A stretch of 28,816 nt of DNA from JAKLKS01 sp964370855 (GTDB lineage: Bacteria > Planctomycetota > JAJSAM01 > JAKLKS01): contig CAYJMF010000062.1 of the NCBI GenBank assembly GCA_964370855.1, positions 1 to 28,816 on the forward strand, in the 5' to 3' direction. How positions within the stretch are numbered: the first letter of the stretch is position 1; the number at the start of each line of letters is the position of its first letter. Below, one piece after another: positions 1-7,419 of this stretch. The notes under the pieces were generated by a model. It searched no databases, was not told where the DNA came from, and worked only from the letters and a program-made list of their open reading frames with translations. A program made the translations under genes and the position numbers.

Positions 1-71
1 ACCCAGATTGGCGGCGAAGCGGGAGTGGCTCGCCCGGGCGGGAACTACCTGCCTTCGCCGCCAATCTGGGT
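1..71. repeat. 19-bp perfect inverted repeat at the contig start
   Basis: Bases 1-19 (ACCCAGATTGGCGGCGAAG) are the exact reverse complement of bases 53-71, with a 33-base spacer. The right arm encodes the last residues of the HMGL-like gene on the minus strand. There is no T-tract, and the stem begins inside coding sequence, so it does not look like a normal terminator. A fold-back or chimeric join at the end of an assembly is the simplest reading, and it makes the last few residues and stop codon of the neighbouring gene slightly uncertain. Confidence 0.85.
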
Positions 72-1298
72 CGGGTTCGGTATGGCGGCGGCGCGGGACT
101 CCTCGTCGGACAGGACGTGGTCGCTCCGCTTCCCCGCGTCGAAGAGCTTCTGGACCGTTCCCTCGTCCGTGGGGAGCCCGTGGCGCTCCAGCCAGAACCG
201 GGCGTTGGACTTCCCGCTCATGGGGCCGACCCGGATGACCTGCTCGAGGCCGAACTCGTCGGCGGGGACCCCGGAGTAGACCCGGTTGGCGAGGAAGGAG
301 TCCCCGGTCCGGATGGCCTTGGCCACGGCCGCGGCGTGGACCCCCGTGGCGGTCTCGAAGGCGTCCTGGCCGACGACGGGGTAGTTGCGGGGGACGGGGA
401 CCTTCACGTACTCCGACACCTTCCTGCAGTACCGGGGGAGCGTCCGGAGGTCGTTGTCGATGTAGCCCATGAGCCGGGCGTTCACCAGGAGGAGCTCCAT
501 GGGGGCGTTCCCGGCCCGCTCGCCGATCCCGATGCCGGCCCCGTGGATGCGGTCCGCCCCGGCCTCGTAGGCCGTGAGCGCGTTCCAGAGGTCGAGGCCG
601 CGGTCCCGGTGGCCGTGCCAGTCCACCTTCACGGGGTGGTCCTTCACGACCTCCTGCTTGACGAACCGGATGAGGTTCCAGGCCCCGCGGGGGTCGGCGT
701 GGCCGACGGTGTCGCAGACGACGATGCGCTGCGCCCCGTGCTCGATGGCGGCGGTGTAGAGCTCCTTCACGACGTGGGGCGGCGTGCGGGTCGTGTCCTC
801 GGTGACGTACATGATCCTGAGGCCGTGCCGGTTGCAGAACTCGCAGGCGTCCACGGTGAGCTGGCGGAGCTTCGCGAGGTCCCACTCCTCCACGAGCTGG
901 CGGATGGGGGAGCAGCCGAGGAAGATGGCGGTCTCGATGTCCACGCCGGTCTTCTGGGAGATGTCGGCGATGGGGGCGATGTCCGCCTCGAGGGTGCGGG
1001 CGGCGCAGTTGGCGTCGATCTTCACCCGGCCGGCGGCGATCTCCTTCGCGAGCGCCGTCACGTCCCGGACGGCGTGGGGCCCCGCCCCGGGGAGCCCGAG
1101 GTTGGCGGAGTCGATGCCGAGGGCCGCCATCTCGTGGAGGATCTCGATCTTCTGGGAGATGGTCGGGGAGAAGACCGAGGGGGACTGGAGCCCGTCGCGC
1201 AGGGTCTCGTCGTCGAACTCGAGCCTGCGGGCGGGGCGCTCGCGGGGGGCGGCGGCGTTCCAGTCGTGGATGAGGTCCTCGCGGCGAAGCTCGGGCAT
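45..1298 (-). CDS. HMGL-like / 2-isopropylmalate synthase-family enzyme
   Basis: A 417-aa TIM-barrel enzyme of the family that condenses acyl-CoA with 2-oxoacids (LeuA, citramalate synthase, homocitrate synthase) or cleaves HMG-CoA. Visible landmarks are DETLRDG (residues ~30-36, the catalytic Arg and first metal ligand), the metal-binding HxH in HGHRD (~228-232) and GIGERAGN (~257-264), which carries a further metal-site Asn. In canonical LeuA proteins the HxH is followed by Asn-Asp; here it is Arg-Asp. The protein lacks the ~120-residue C-terminal LeuA regulatory domain, so leucine feedback is unlikely. The ATG at 1298 has GGAG just upstream, and a TAGAAT box lies 30 bases before it. It diverges from lysC, consistent with amino-acid biosynthesis, but the exact substrate cannot be read from sequence. 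The stop at 45-47 lies in the loop of the terminal fold-back repeat. Confidence 0.85.
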   Translation of the reverse strand: MPELRREDLIHDWNAAAPRERPARRLEFDDETLRDGLQSPSVFSPTISQKIEILHEMAALGIDSANLGLPGAGPHAVRDVTALAKEIAAGRVKIDANCAARTLEADIAPIADISQKTGVDIETAIFLGCSPIRQLVEEWDLAKLRQLTVDACEFCNRHGLRIMYVTEDTTRTPPHVVKELYTAAIEHGAQRIVVCDTVGHADPRGAWNLIRFVKQEVVKDHPVKVDWHGHRDRGLDLWNALTAYEAGADRIHGAGIGIGERAGNAPMELLLVNARLMGYIDNDLRTLPRYCRKVSEYVKVPVPRNYPVVGQDAFETATGVHAAAVAKAIRTGDSFLANRVYSGVPADEFGLEQVIRVGPMSGKSNARFWLERHGLPTDEGTVQKLFDAGKRSDHVLSDEESRAAAIPNPTQIGGEGR

Positions 1299-1423
1299 GG
1301 TCGTCTCCGGGGGGAGGGCGGGGGGTCCATTCTATGGATCCGGCCCGCGGGCGAAAATGCTTTGCCCCTTCCCGGCGGGAAGTTCGGATCGACGGCTTCG
1401 CCGCGAGGGGGGGGCCCGTTTCC
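1299..1423. promoter_or_regulatory. divergent promoter region, HMGL-like gene / lysC
   Basis: This 125-base gap separates two divergent genes. On the minus strand TAGAAT (1334-1329) is a likely -10 box for the HMGL-like gene, giving a leader of roughly 23 bases with GGAG before the ATG. On the plus strand the overlapping TATGGAT is a weaker candidate for lysC. A G-rich run (about 1405-1414) just before the lysC ATG could serve as its ribosome binding site. No convincing -35 is visible. Confidence 0.4.
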
Positions 1424-2737
1424 ATGATCGTCATGAAGTTCGGCGGCACGAGCGTCGCCGACGCCACCCGCGTCCGGACCGTGGTCCGCCTCGCCCGGGA
1501 GCGGATCGAGCGCCGCCCCGTGGTGGTGGTGTCGGCCCTGGCGGGCATCACCAACCTGCTCATCGACCTCGCCCACCGGGCCCTCAAGGGGGCCACGGGG
1601 GTGCAGGAGGTCCGGGACCGCCACCGGCAGATCCTCGAGGACCTCTCCCTCCCCCCGGACCTCGTGGCGGAGGAGGTGGACGACCTCCGCTCCCTCCTCA
1701 AGGGGATCACCCTCGTCGGCGAGCTCACCCCCCGGTCGCTGGACTGCATCATGTCCTTCGGGGAGCGGCTCTCCTCGAAGGTGGTGGCGGCGGCCTTCCG
1801 CGCCGAGGGGGTCGAGGCGGATGCCTGCAACGCCTACGACCTCGGCCTCGTGACCGACGGCCGCTTCGGGTCGGCGTCCCCCCTGGAGTCCTGCTACGAG
1901 GCCCTCGGCCGGAGCCTCGCGAAGGTGAAGGGGATCCCCGTCGTCACCGGGTTCATCGGGAGGGACAGGAAGGGCAACATCACCACCCTCGGCCGCGGCG
2001 GGTCCGACTTCTCCGCCTCCATCCTCGGCCGGGCCGTGGGGGCGGAGGAGATCCAGATCTGGACCGACGTGGACGGGGTGATGACGGCGGACCCGAAGCT
2101 CTGCCCGAAGGCGCGCTCCCTCGGCGAGCTCTCCTTCTCCGAGGCGAGCGAGCTCGCCTACTACGGGGCCAAGGTCGTCCACCCCTCGACGATGATCCCC
2201 GCCGTGGCGGCCCAGATCCCGGTGCGGGTCCTCAACACCTACCGGCCCGACCACCCCGGCACGGTCATCCTCGCGAAGGTGCCCGCCGTGAAGGGGGGGG
2301 TGAAGTCCATCGCCTCCCGGTCCGGCCTCGCCCTCATCTCCGTCACCTCGACGCGGATGCTCATGCAGACCGGGTTCATGGCGAAGATCTTCGAGGTCTT
2401 CGGCCGCCACGAGGTGGTCATCGACATGGTGGCGACCTCCGAGATCACCGTCTCCCTCACGACCGACACCCGCAAGGACCTGGAGCCGGCGCTTGCGGAG
2501 CTGCGCGAGTTCGCCGACGTCGAGGTGGAGCGGAACCACTCCATCGTCTGCCTCGTGGGCGAGGGGATCCGGGGCTCCGGGTCGACCCTGGCGGCGATCT
2601 TCGAGACGCTCCGCGACATGCGGGTGAAGATCCGGATGCTCTCCCTCGCCGCGAGCAACGTGAACGTGTCGATCCTCGTCCCCGAGCGCTCCGTCTCCCG
2701 CGCCGTGAAGGCGCTGCACGCCCGGTTCTTCGAGTAG
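1424..2737 (+). CDS. lysC: aspartate kinase
   Basis: A 437-aa aspartokinase, which phosphorylates L-aspartate in the first step toward lysine/diaminopimelate, threonine and methionine. The N-terminus MIVMKFGGTSVAD holds the KFGGTS nucleotide-binding motif; SFGERLSS and LGRGGSDFSA are the substrate and nucleotide loops of the amino-acid kinase fold, followed by WTDVDGVMTADP. The C-terminal ~150 residues look like paired ACT domains (LALISVTSTRM and HSIVCLVGEGI begin the two), so allosteric inhibition by lysine and/or threonine is expected. Length fits monofunctional enzymes; no homoserine dehydrogenase is fused. An upstream in-frame ATG at 1334 would add 30 residues, but MIVMKFGG is the usual family N-terminus and a G-rich run precedes 1424. 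dapF at 11654 serves the same pathway. Confidence 0.95.
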   Translation: MIVMKFGGTSVADATRVRTVVRLARERIERRPVVVVSALAGITNLLIDLAHRALKGATGVQEVRDRHRQILEDLSLPPDLVAEEVDDLRSLLKGITLVGELTPRSLDCIMSFGERLSSKVVAAAFRAEGVEADACNAYDLGLVTDGRFGSASPLESCYEALGRSLAKVKGIPVVTGFIGRDRKGNITTLGRGGSDFSASILGRAVGAEEIQIWTDVDGVMTADPKLCPKARSLGELSFSEASELAYYGAKVVHPSTMIPAVAAQIPVRVLNTYRPDHPGTVILAKVPAVKGGVKSIASRSGLALISVTSTRMLMQTGFMAKIFEVFGRHEVVIDMVATSEITVSLTTDTRKDLEPALAELREFADVEVERNHSIVCLVGEGIRGSGSTLAAIFETLRDMRVKIRMLSLAASNVNVSILVPERSVSRAVKALHARFFE

Positions 2738-2742
2738 CGCTC

Positions 2743-3939
2743 CTACCGCCCGCGCCCCCGCCTCCGCCCGCTCCGGCCGCGCTTCCCCCGCTCCTCCCCC
2801 TCGGGCTCGCCGAGGTCCCGGAAGAACTGGCCGCTGTCCTTCAGCTCCGCGAGGTAGGAGGCGAAGTCCCGCCGGGCCTGGCTCGTGATCCCGGGCTTGC
2901 CCGAGGAGCCGAGGAGCTCGTCCACCACCCACGAGGGGAGGTAGGCCTCCGCCGAGAACTCCCGTTCGAGGGGCTCCTCCTCGACGACGACGAGGCCGCT
3001 GCGGACGAGGGCCCCCTCCTTGCGGAAGAGGGCGCGCTTCTCGATGAGCTCCTCCTCGAGCGAGGCCAGGGCCTTCACGATGTCCACCACGGGGAGGTAG
3101 GAGGAGCCGGTGTAGACCTCCTGGAAGAGGAGGATGGCCAGGGCCGCCACCTCGTCGTGGTTGAGGCCGTGCTGGCGGGCGAGGCGGAGGACGGGGAAAC
3201 CGGCGCTCGCCTCCGTCGCCTCGAGGCGCCGCTGGATCCGCTCCTCGGTCTCGCGGATTCGCGCGGCGAGGCGGTCGAGGCTCTCGAAGGGCGGCCGCCC
3301 CTCCTCCTCCCCCGTCGGGGGGCCGAAGAGGCGCATCGACCGCCTGCCGTAGAGGCCCGTCAGGCGGGCGAGCTCCATGAGGTGCTCGCGGTGGTCCCGG
3401 AAGGGGTGCACGGGCTCCTTGCGGGGTCCGCGGCGCCGCGGGCCCCTCCGCATCTCGGTCCGGACGGCGGCGTAGAGGCGGTCGGAGACGATGAACCACT
3501 GGTCGAGGACGTCGGGGGACTCGGTCCCCTCGACGGAGGCCACGACGCCGGAGGCGCGCAGCGCCGCCCCCTCCTCGATGAGCTCCGCCCCGTCGAGGAT
3601 GCCGTAGGAGGAGTCGAAGACGACCTCGAGGATCTCCCGGCCGCTCAACCCCTCGTCCCCCCACTGGACCCTGCGGGCGAGGAGGAGGAGGACCACGAGG
3701 ACCTCCTCCCGGGAGAACCGCCGCTTGCGCTCGAGGCGCCCGAGGGCGCCGGGGAGGGGGGAATCGAGGATGCCGTCCTCGGCCATCTGCTCCACGGCCC
3801 GCCGCATGCGCTCCCGGACCGACCCCTCGGGGCGGCGCCCCGACATCTCGTCGTCGATGGCGCGCTGGAGGCGGTTCAGGCGATCCCCGAGCTCGAGCAG
3901 GCGCTCGAGGTGGAGCCTCTGGTCGTCCTTCAGGGGCAC
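2743..3939 (-). CDS. protein of unknown function with duplicated winged-helix-like domain
   Basis: A 398-aa soluble protein I do not recognise with certainty. It has an N-terminal amphipathic segment (~8-55, LERLLELGDRLNRL), then two copies of one ~85-residue unit at ~75-160 and ~259-345, which align as FSREEVLVVLLLL...EEGAALRASGVV and LNHDEVAALAILL...KEGALVRSGLVV. The pattern resembles winged-helix-like N-terminal regions that precede some bacterial AAA+ ATPases, but no Walker A motif is present. The tail is strongly basic (GKRGRSGRRRGRGR), suggesting contact with nucleic acid or acidic surfaces. I chose the GTG at 3939 because GGTGAG lies 6 bases upstream; the frame stays open further upstream but overlaps the divergent phosphatase gene. 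The stop is 6 bases beyond the convergent lysC stop. Being a gene is well supported; function is not. Confidence 0.75.
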   Translation of the reverse strand: MPLKDDQRLHLERLLELGDRLNRLQRAIDDEMSGRRPEGSVRERMRRAVEQMAEDGILDSPLPGALGRLERKRRFSREEVLVVLLLLARRVQWGDEGLSGREILEVVFDSSYGILDGAELIEEGAALRASGVVASVEGTESPDVLDQWFIVSDRLYAAVRTEMRRGPRRRGPRKEPVHPFRDHREHLMELARLTGLYGRRSMRLFGPPTGEEEGRPPFESLDRLAARIRETEERIQRRLEATEASAGFPVLRLARQHGLNHDEVAALAILLFQEVYTGSSYLPVVDIVKALASLEEELIEKRALFRKEGALVRSGLVVVEEEPLEREFSAEAYLPSWVVDELLGSSGKPGITSQARRDFASYLAELKDSGQFFRDLGEPEGEERGKRGRSGRRRGRGR

Positions 3940-4020
3940 GGGGGGCTCACCGGGGGGGCGGGGGGGGACATCGACCGGAGTATAGCAGAAACGGTCGTTC
4001 CTCCCGGGGCCCCCGCCCCG

Positions 4021-4026
4021 TAGGAT
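4021..4026 (+). promoter_or_regulatory. putative -10 box TAGGAT of the Ppx/GppA gene
   Basis: TAGGAT ends 9 bases before the ATG at 4036. A start site 6-8 bases downstream of this box would leave almost no leader. No Shine-Dalgarno sequence lies in the gap. The same hexamer sits 6-7 bases before two other genes (5026 and 11654). Confidence 0.5.
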
Positions 4027-4035
4027 CCTCGATCC

Positions 4036-4980
4036 ATGGGCAAGCAGGGCATACCCCCCGGGGGCCGTCTCGCGGCCTTCGACATCGGGACCAATTCGAT
4101 CCTGCTCACCGTCGCCGGCCGGGGCCCCGGCGGGCGGCTGTCCCCGGTCCATGATTCCGCCCGGGTGACCCGCCTCGGCGCCGGTCTCCGGCGCTCCGGG
4201 GGAATCCTCTCGGAGGAATCGATCCGGCGGAGCCTCACGCTCCTCCAGGAGCTCCGCATCGAGGCGGGGGCGCACGACGTCGCCGGGGTGGTGGCCGCGG
4301 GGACGGAGGTCCTCCGTGCGGCGAAGAACGCGGCCTCCTTCCTCGGGCCCGCGGCGGAGATCCTCGGGGGGCCGATCACGGTGCTGACGGGGGAGCGGGA
4401 GGCGCGGCTCTCCTGGCTCGGTGTCTCGGGGGGGCGGTACCCGTCGCGGCCGACGGCGCTCCTCGACGTGGGGGGCGGGTCCACGGAGTACGTGCGGGCG
4501 ACGGGGCGGGGGGTGCTCCAGGCGCAGACGATGCCGCTGGGGGCGGTGACGCTGCTCGAAGCGTCGATGGACTCCGACGGGGAAGAGACGGCGATCTTCA
4601 TGTCCGGTGCGGCGGAGGCGCTGGTGGCGGCGGGCCTGGTGCCGCACCCGCGGGACCGGCTGGTGGCTTCGGGGGGGACGGCGACGACGCTGTCCGCCGT
4701 GCTCCACGGGGTGAAGACCTTCGACCCGAAGAGGATCGAGGGGTCGCGCATCGGGATGGCGGACATCCTCGGGCTCATCAACCGCCTCTGGTCGCTGGAG
4801 CGGGACGGGCGTTCGCGGATCCCGGGGATGGACCCGGAGCGGGTGGACACCATCGTGCCCGGGGCCGTGATCCTGGCGACGGCGATGAAGCTCCTCGACG
4901 CCCGGGAGCTCTCGGTGACGACGCGGGGCCTCCGGCACGGGCTTCTCATCGAGGCCTTCGGGATGAGCAAGGCCGAGTAG
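4036..4980 (+). CDS. Ppx/GppA family phosphatase
   Basis: A 314-aa protein of the sugar kinase/Hsp70/actin-fold exopolyphosphatase and guanosine pentaphosphate phosphohydrolase family. The N-terminal phosphate loop AAFDIGTNSILL (~13-24), the segment AGTEVLRAAKNA and the second phosphate loop LLDVGGGSTEYV (~147) are all clear; SGGTATTLSAV follows. The family normally hydrolyses terminal phosphates of polyphosphate or pppGpp, linking it to phosphate storage and the stringent response. At 314 residues it has only the two ASKHA domains and lacks the C-terminal HD-type domain of long E. coli-type enzymes; such short forms are common. It diverges from the duplicated-domain gene. Substrate choice (polyP versus pppGpp) cannot be decided. 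Confidence 0.9.
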   Translation: MGKQGIPPGGRLAAFDIGTNSILLTVAGRGPGGRLSPVHDSARVTRLGAGLRRSGGILSEESIRRSLTLLQELRIEAGAHDVAGVVAAGTEVLRAAKNAASFLGPAAEILGGPITVLTGEREARLSWLGVSGGRYPSRPTALLDVGGGSTEYVRATGRGVLQAQTMPLGAVTLLEASMDSDGEETAIFMSGAAEALVAAGLVPHPRDRLVASGGTATTLSAVLHGVKTFDPKRIEGSRIGMADILGLINRLWSLERDGRSRIPGMDPERVDTIVPGAVILATAMKLLDARELSVTTRGLRHGLLIEAFGMSKAE

Positions 4981-5013
4981 GGGGGTTCCGCGGATTCGCG
5001 GCCGTGTTCAAGG

Positions 5014-5019
5014 TAGGAT
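5014..5019 (+). promoter_or_regulatory. putative -10 box TAGGAT, leaderless type
   Basis: TAGGAT ends 6 bases before the ATG at 5026, so transcription would begin at or next to the start codon. No Shine-Dalgarno sequence is present in the 6-base gap (CCCTGT). Confidence 0.5.
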
Positions 5020-5025
5020 CCCTGT

Positions 5026-5640
5026 ATGGGTACCACTCGCCGCGTCGTCTCCCTCTCCCTCCTCGCCGCCCTCGCGGCGGCGTCCCCCGTCGTCGCGCCT
5101 CCGGCCTCCGCCCAGGATGCGAAAAAGGAAGTCAAGGAGGAGAAGCCGAAGCGGAAGGAGGAGAAGAAGGATCCTCCGAAGGACGGCAAGGACCCTCCCC
5201 GGGAGACGGAGAAGAAGACCCTCGGCGTGGGGGACGAGGTGAAGGAGCTCTCCCTCGACCTGGCGGCGGGGGGCTCCTGGACGGCCTCCTCCTCCCGCGG
5301 GAAGGCGGTGGTGCTCGTCTTCGCCTCCGAGTTCTCGGCGGAATCCCTGGAGGCGCTGAAGACGCTCGGCTCGGAGAAGGGGAAGACGGCGAAGTCGGGG
5401 GCGTCGGTGGTGGGGGTCTTGCGGGACGCCGACGCGGAGAAGGGGAAGAAGGTCGCGAAGGACCACGGGTTGACGGTGACCCTGGCGCTCGACCCGAAGC
5501 GGAAGGCGTACGACAAGCTGGCGAAGGCCGGGCTGCCCTGGACGGTGGTGCTCGACAAGGCGGGGAAGATCGTCCACTCGGCCAACGGGTTCGACGACGA
5601 GGCCGTGGCGAAGAAGATCGAGGAGCTGGGGAAGAAGTAG
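5026..5640 (+). CDS. exported thioredoxin-fold protein without cysteines
   Basis: A 204-aa protein with a Sec signal peptide (two Arg, then LSLLAALAAASPVV, likely cleaved near ASAQ-D, ~29-30), a Lys/Glu/Pro-rich linker (~31-65) and a thioredoxin-like/AhpC-TSA domain (~66-204). Family landmarks are the VGDEVKELSLDLA opening, the strand VVLVFASEF, VGVLRDADAEKGKKVAKDHGLTVTLALDP and the cis-Pro region GLPWTVVLDKAGKIV. Normal TlpA or peroxiredoxin proteins have cysteine after the VVLVF strand; here it is FASEFSAES, and I see no cysteine anywhere in the protein. Redox catalysis is therefore unlikely; a binding or structural role outside the cytoplasm is inferred. It sits between the phosphatase and a convergent toxin-antitoxin-type module. 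Confidence 0.8.
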   Translation: MGTTRRVVSLSLLAALAAASPVVAPPASAQDAKKEVKEEKPKRKEEKKDPPKDGKDPPRETEKKTLGVGDEVKELSLDLAAGGSWTASSSRGKAVVLVFASEFSAESLEALKTLGSEKGKTAKSGASVVGVLRDADAEKGKKVAKDHGLTVTLALDPKRKAYDKLAKAGLPWTVVLDKAGKIVHSANGFDDEAVAKKIEELGKK

Positions 5641-5660
5641 GGATAGCGGGCCGGGCACCT

Positions 5661-5706
5661 TCATCGGCCGGACCTGCCGGACTCGAACCAGGGCCTGAAC
5701 CGATGA
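5661..5706. other. stem-loop with tRNA T-arm-like sequence between convergent genes
   Basis: A 7-bp stem (TCATCGG at 5661-5667 with CCGATGA at 5700-5706) encloses 32 bases. Inside, on the minus strand, is GGTTCGAGTCC (5689-5679), the usual core of a tRNA T-arm. No full tRNA can be drawn because coding sequence flanks both sides. It may act as a bidirectional terminator, or be a tRNA-end remnant left by insertion of the adjacent module. Confidence 0.35.
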
Positions 5707-5709
5707 TCC

Positions 5710-6198
5710 CTACGCCCCCAGGACGAACCGCGCCCGCTCGTTGCGCAGCATCTCGAAGGGCGACATCGTCCTGATCCCGAGCGCGATGCAGGGTTCCGGG
5801 ATCTTGATCTTCTTCGGCGAGTTGGCCGGGACCTCGTGCGAGACGACCGTGTGCCCGTGTGCCAGGGCATGGGCCACCAGGTAGTAGTCGGCCTTGCTGA
5901 GGAAGTCGCTGACGGCGCCCTGCGTGTACTGCTGACCGTAGGCCCAGGAGCTGACACGGCCCAACGCGGGCAGCATGGCGCCGTCGGGCTTCAGGAAGAA
6001 GCCGGTTCCCCGCTGGTCCGCCCAGGTGGCGAGCTCGTCGTTCCCCACCCCGAGTTCATCGCCGACCTTCTCGATGCTGAAGACCTTTCCCGCCGCATTC
6101 CCCGCCACGAGCCAGTCCCAGAACGCAGGACGGAAGTCGAACCCGTAGTGCCGGTTCTTCGCCTGGATGAAGATGTCCGAGTCGATCAGGTACGCCAT
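5710..6198 (-). CDS. DUF4411 family PIN-like protein (putative toxin)
   Basis: A 162-aa protein of the DUF4411 type, related to PIN-domain ribonucleases. The N-terminus MAYLIDSDIFIQAKN carries the first acidic residue (D6); further acidic positions suited to metal binding are E43 in SIEKVGDEL and D104 in SKADYYLVA. Such genes commonly sit directly after an XRE/ImmA-IrrE gene, as here, in pairs considered toxin-antitoxin or defence modules. The ATG at 6198 overlaps the upstream stop by one base (TGATG), indicating translational coupling. RNase activity is inferred from the fold; this family is poorly characterised. Codon use looks less extreme in GC than in the flanking housekeeping genes, consistent with an acquired module. 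Confidence 0.8.
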   Translation of the reverse strand: MAYLIDSDIFIQAKNRHYGFDFRPAFWDWLVAGNAAGKVFSIEKVGDELGVGNDELATWADQRGTGFFLKPDGAMLPALGRVSSWAYGQQYTQGAVSDFLSKADYYLVAHALAHGHTVVSHEVPANSPKKIKIPEPCIALGIRTMSPFEMLRNERARFVLGA

Positions 6199-7343
6199 CA
6201 GACGCCGACCTTCAGGCTCCTGCCGAGCTCCAGGAATGTGGCGGGTTTGGAGAACCCCAGCATCCGGAACGCGTCCCGGTAGAGCGTGTTCCCCTCCAGG
6301 GTGCTCACGACCAGGGCCCTTGCGAATCGCCTGCTCACACGAGCCGCCTGCGTGAGATAGAAGTTGCCGCCGCCTCCCTTCGGGAGCCCTCGAAGGCGTT
6401 CCAGTTCCCCCTCGTACGCACTCCACATCCGGTCCCGTGTGATTCCACCGACGTCGTGGATCCGCCGCAGGATGACCAGGGTGCTGACCTTGAACCTCCG
6501 GGCGAGGCGGTCCATCTCGACCCGGAGTTCGGTCCCCTTCCGGTAGTCCCGGCGCATCACGGCGATCGGCACCAGGAGTTCCGCCGCGACCTGGTTGCAC
6601 CAGCGCTCGACCTCGTGTTCCGGGAGGAGGGAGGCCCGGGAGTCGGAAAGGGCCGACCTGCCGGCCCAGACGTGGGCCAGCTCATGGGCCAGGGTGAACA
6701 TCTGCCCGGCCTTCGTGTCGGCCCCGTTGATGAACACGAGGGGAGCGAGGGCGTCCACCATCGCGAACCCGCGGAACTCCTCCGGGTCGAGGTGGCGGCG
6801 GTTGTTGTTCAGGACGACGCCGCTGCACATGACCAGGATCCCGAGCCCGTCCGCCTGCTCGATGAAACGCCGGAGGGCGTCGGCCCAGGTCGGGGTCCGC
6901 TTGCGCTCCTCGAGGTCGAATCCCAGGGCCGTCCGCATCGCGGCCGCGGTGGCCTCGATGTCGGCTCCCGTCGCGGTGGAACCGACGAACGGGAGCGGTT
7001 CCTCCCCCATGGACCGCGAGAAGTCGCGGTACCAATCCTGTCGCTGCTGGCAGACGTAGACCGTGTCGAGGAGGTGCGGGCTCGGTCGGCCGACGGGCTT
7101 GCCGGCGATGGTCCGGAAATCGGGGAGGGGGACCCTCTCGACAGGCGGCTCCGGGAGGAAGAGGTAGCCGACGGGGGTGAAGGTCGCCTTCGCGTAGTTT
7201 TCGACCTGCTTGAGGGTCGGGCGTGCCTCGCCCCGCTCCCATGCCTCGATATGGGGGAAGCGGGCCGAGAGCAGTTCGGCAGTGAGGCCGGCACGCTCGC
7301 GGGCCCACCGCAGCATCCCCGGGCTGACAGCGACTCGTTCCAT
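6198..7343 (-). CDS. XRE-type regulator fused to ImmA/IrrE metallopeptidase
   Basis: A 381-aa two-domain protein. Residues ~8-60 form a Cro/C1-type helix-turn-helix (LRWARERAGLTAELL ... IEAWERGEARPTLKQVENYAK), typical for DNA binding at its own promoter. Residues ~150-300 are an ImmA/IrrE metallo-endopeptidase with the zinc motif HELAH at 220-224. Family members cleave repressors or act as antitoxins. The C-terminal ~100 residues include a RRFKVSTLVILRRI segment usual for these proteins. The next gene is the DUF4411 PIN-like protein, a recurrent partner, so I read the pair as a regulator/antitoxin plus toxin. The start ATG is preceded by TAGATT with a 6-base gap; CCAGGA in that gap could be a weak ribosome binding site. 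Confidence 0.88.
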   Translation of the reverse strand: MERVAVSPGMLRWARERAGLTAELLSARFPHIEAWERGEARPTLKQVENYAKATFTPVGYLFLPEPPVERVPLPDFRTIAGKPVGRPSPHLLDTVYVCQQRQDWYRDFSRSMGEEPLPFVGSTATGADIEATAAAMRTALGFDLEERKRTPTWADALRRFIEQADGLGILVMCSGVVLNNNRRHLDPEEFRGFAMVDALAPLVFINGADTKAGQMFTLAHELAHVWAGRSALSDSRASLLPEHEVERWCNQVAAELLVPIAVMRRDYRKGTELRVEMDRLARRFKVSTLVILRRIHDVGGITRDRMWSAYEGELERLRGLPKGGGGNFYLTQAARVSRRFARALVVSTLEGNTLYRDAFRMLGFSKPATFLELGRSLKVGV

Positions 7344-7349
7344 TCCTGG

Positions 7350-7355
7350 AATCTA
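7350..7355 (-). promoter_or_regulatory. putative -10 box TAGATT of the ImmA/DUF4411 operon
   Basis: On the minus strand TAGATT ends 6 bases before the ATG at 7343, the spacing expected of a leaderless transcript. The encoded HTH protein would be a natural autorepressor here, but no clear operator palindrome is visible. Confidence 0.45.
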
Positions 7356-7419
7356 CCGCGGACGGGCCCCGGGCCCTCGGGCCACGGCTAAGCGGGTGCC
7401 GAGGAGAGCCCGTCGGCCT

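Noticed and set aside
1334..1423. 30-residue N-terminal extension of LysC from an upstream ATG
   Set aside because: The family N-terminus is MIVMKFGGTS-like, the extension has no conservation pattern, and it would run into the promoter region.
784..4023. Very long open frame on the plus strand across the HMGL, lysC and duplicated-domain genes
   Set aside because: Low-complexity Arg/Pro/Gly translation overlapping three recognisable genes; long stop-free antisense frames are expected at this GC content.
5669..5697. Possible tRNA gene on the minus strand
   Set aside because: Only a T-arm-like core is present; there is no D-arm, anticodon arm or matching acceptor stem, and coding sequence lies on both sides.
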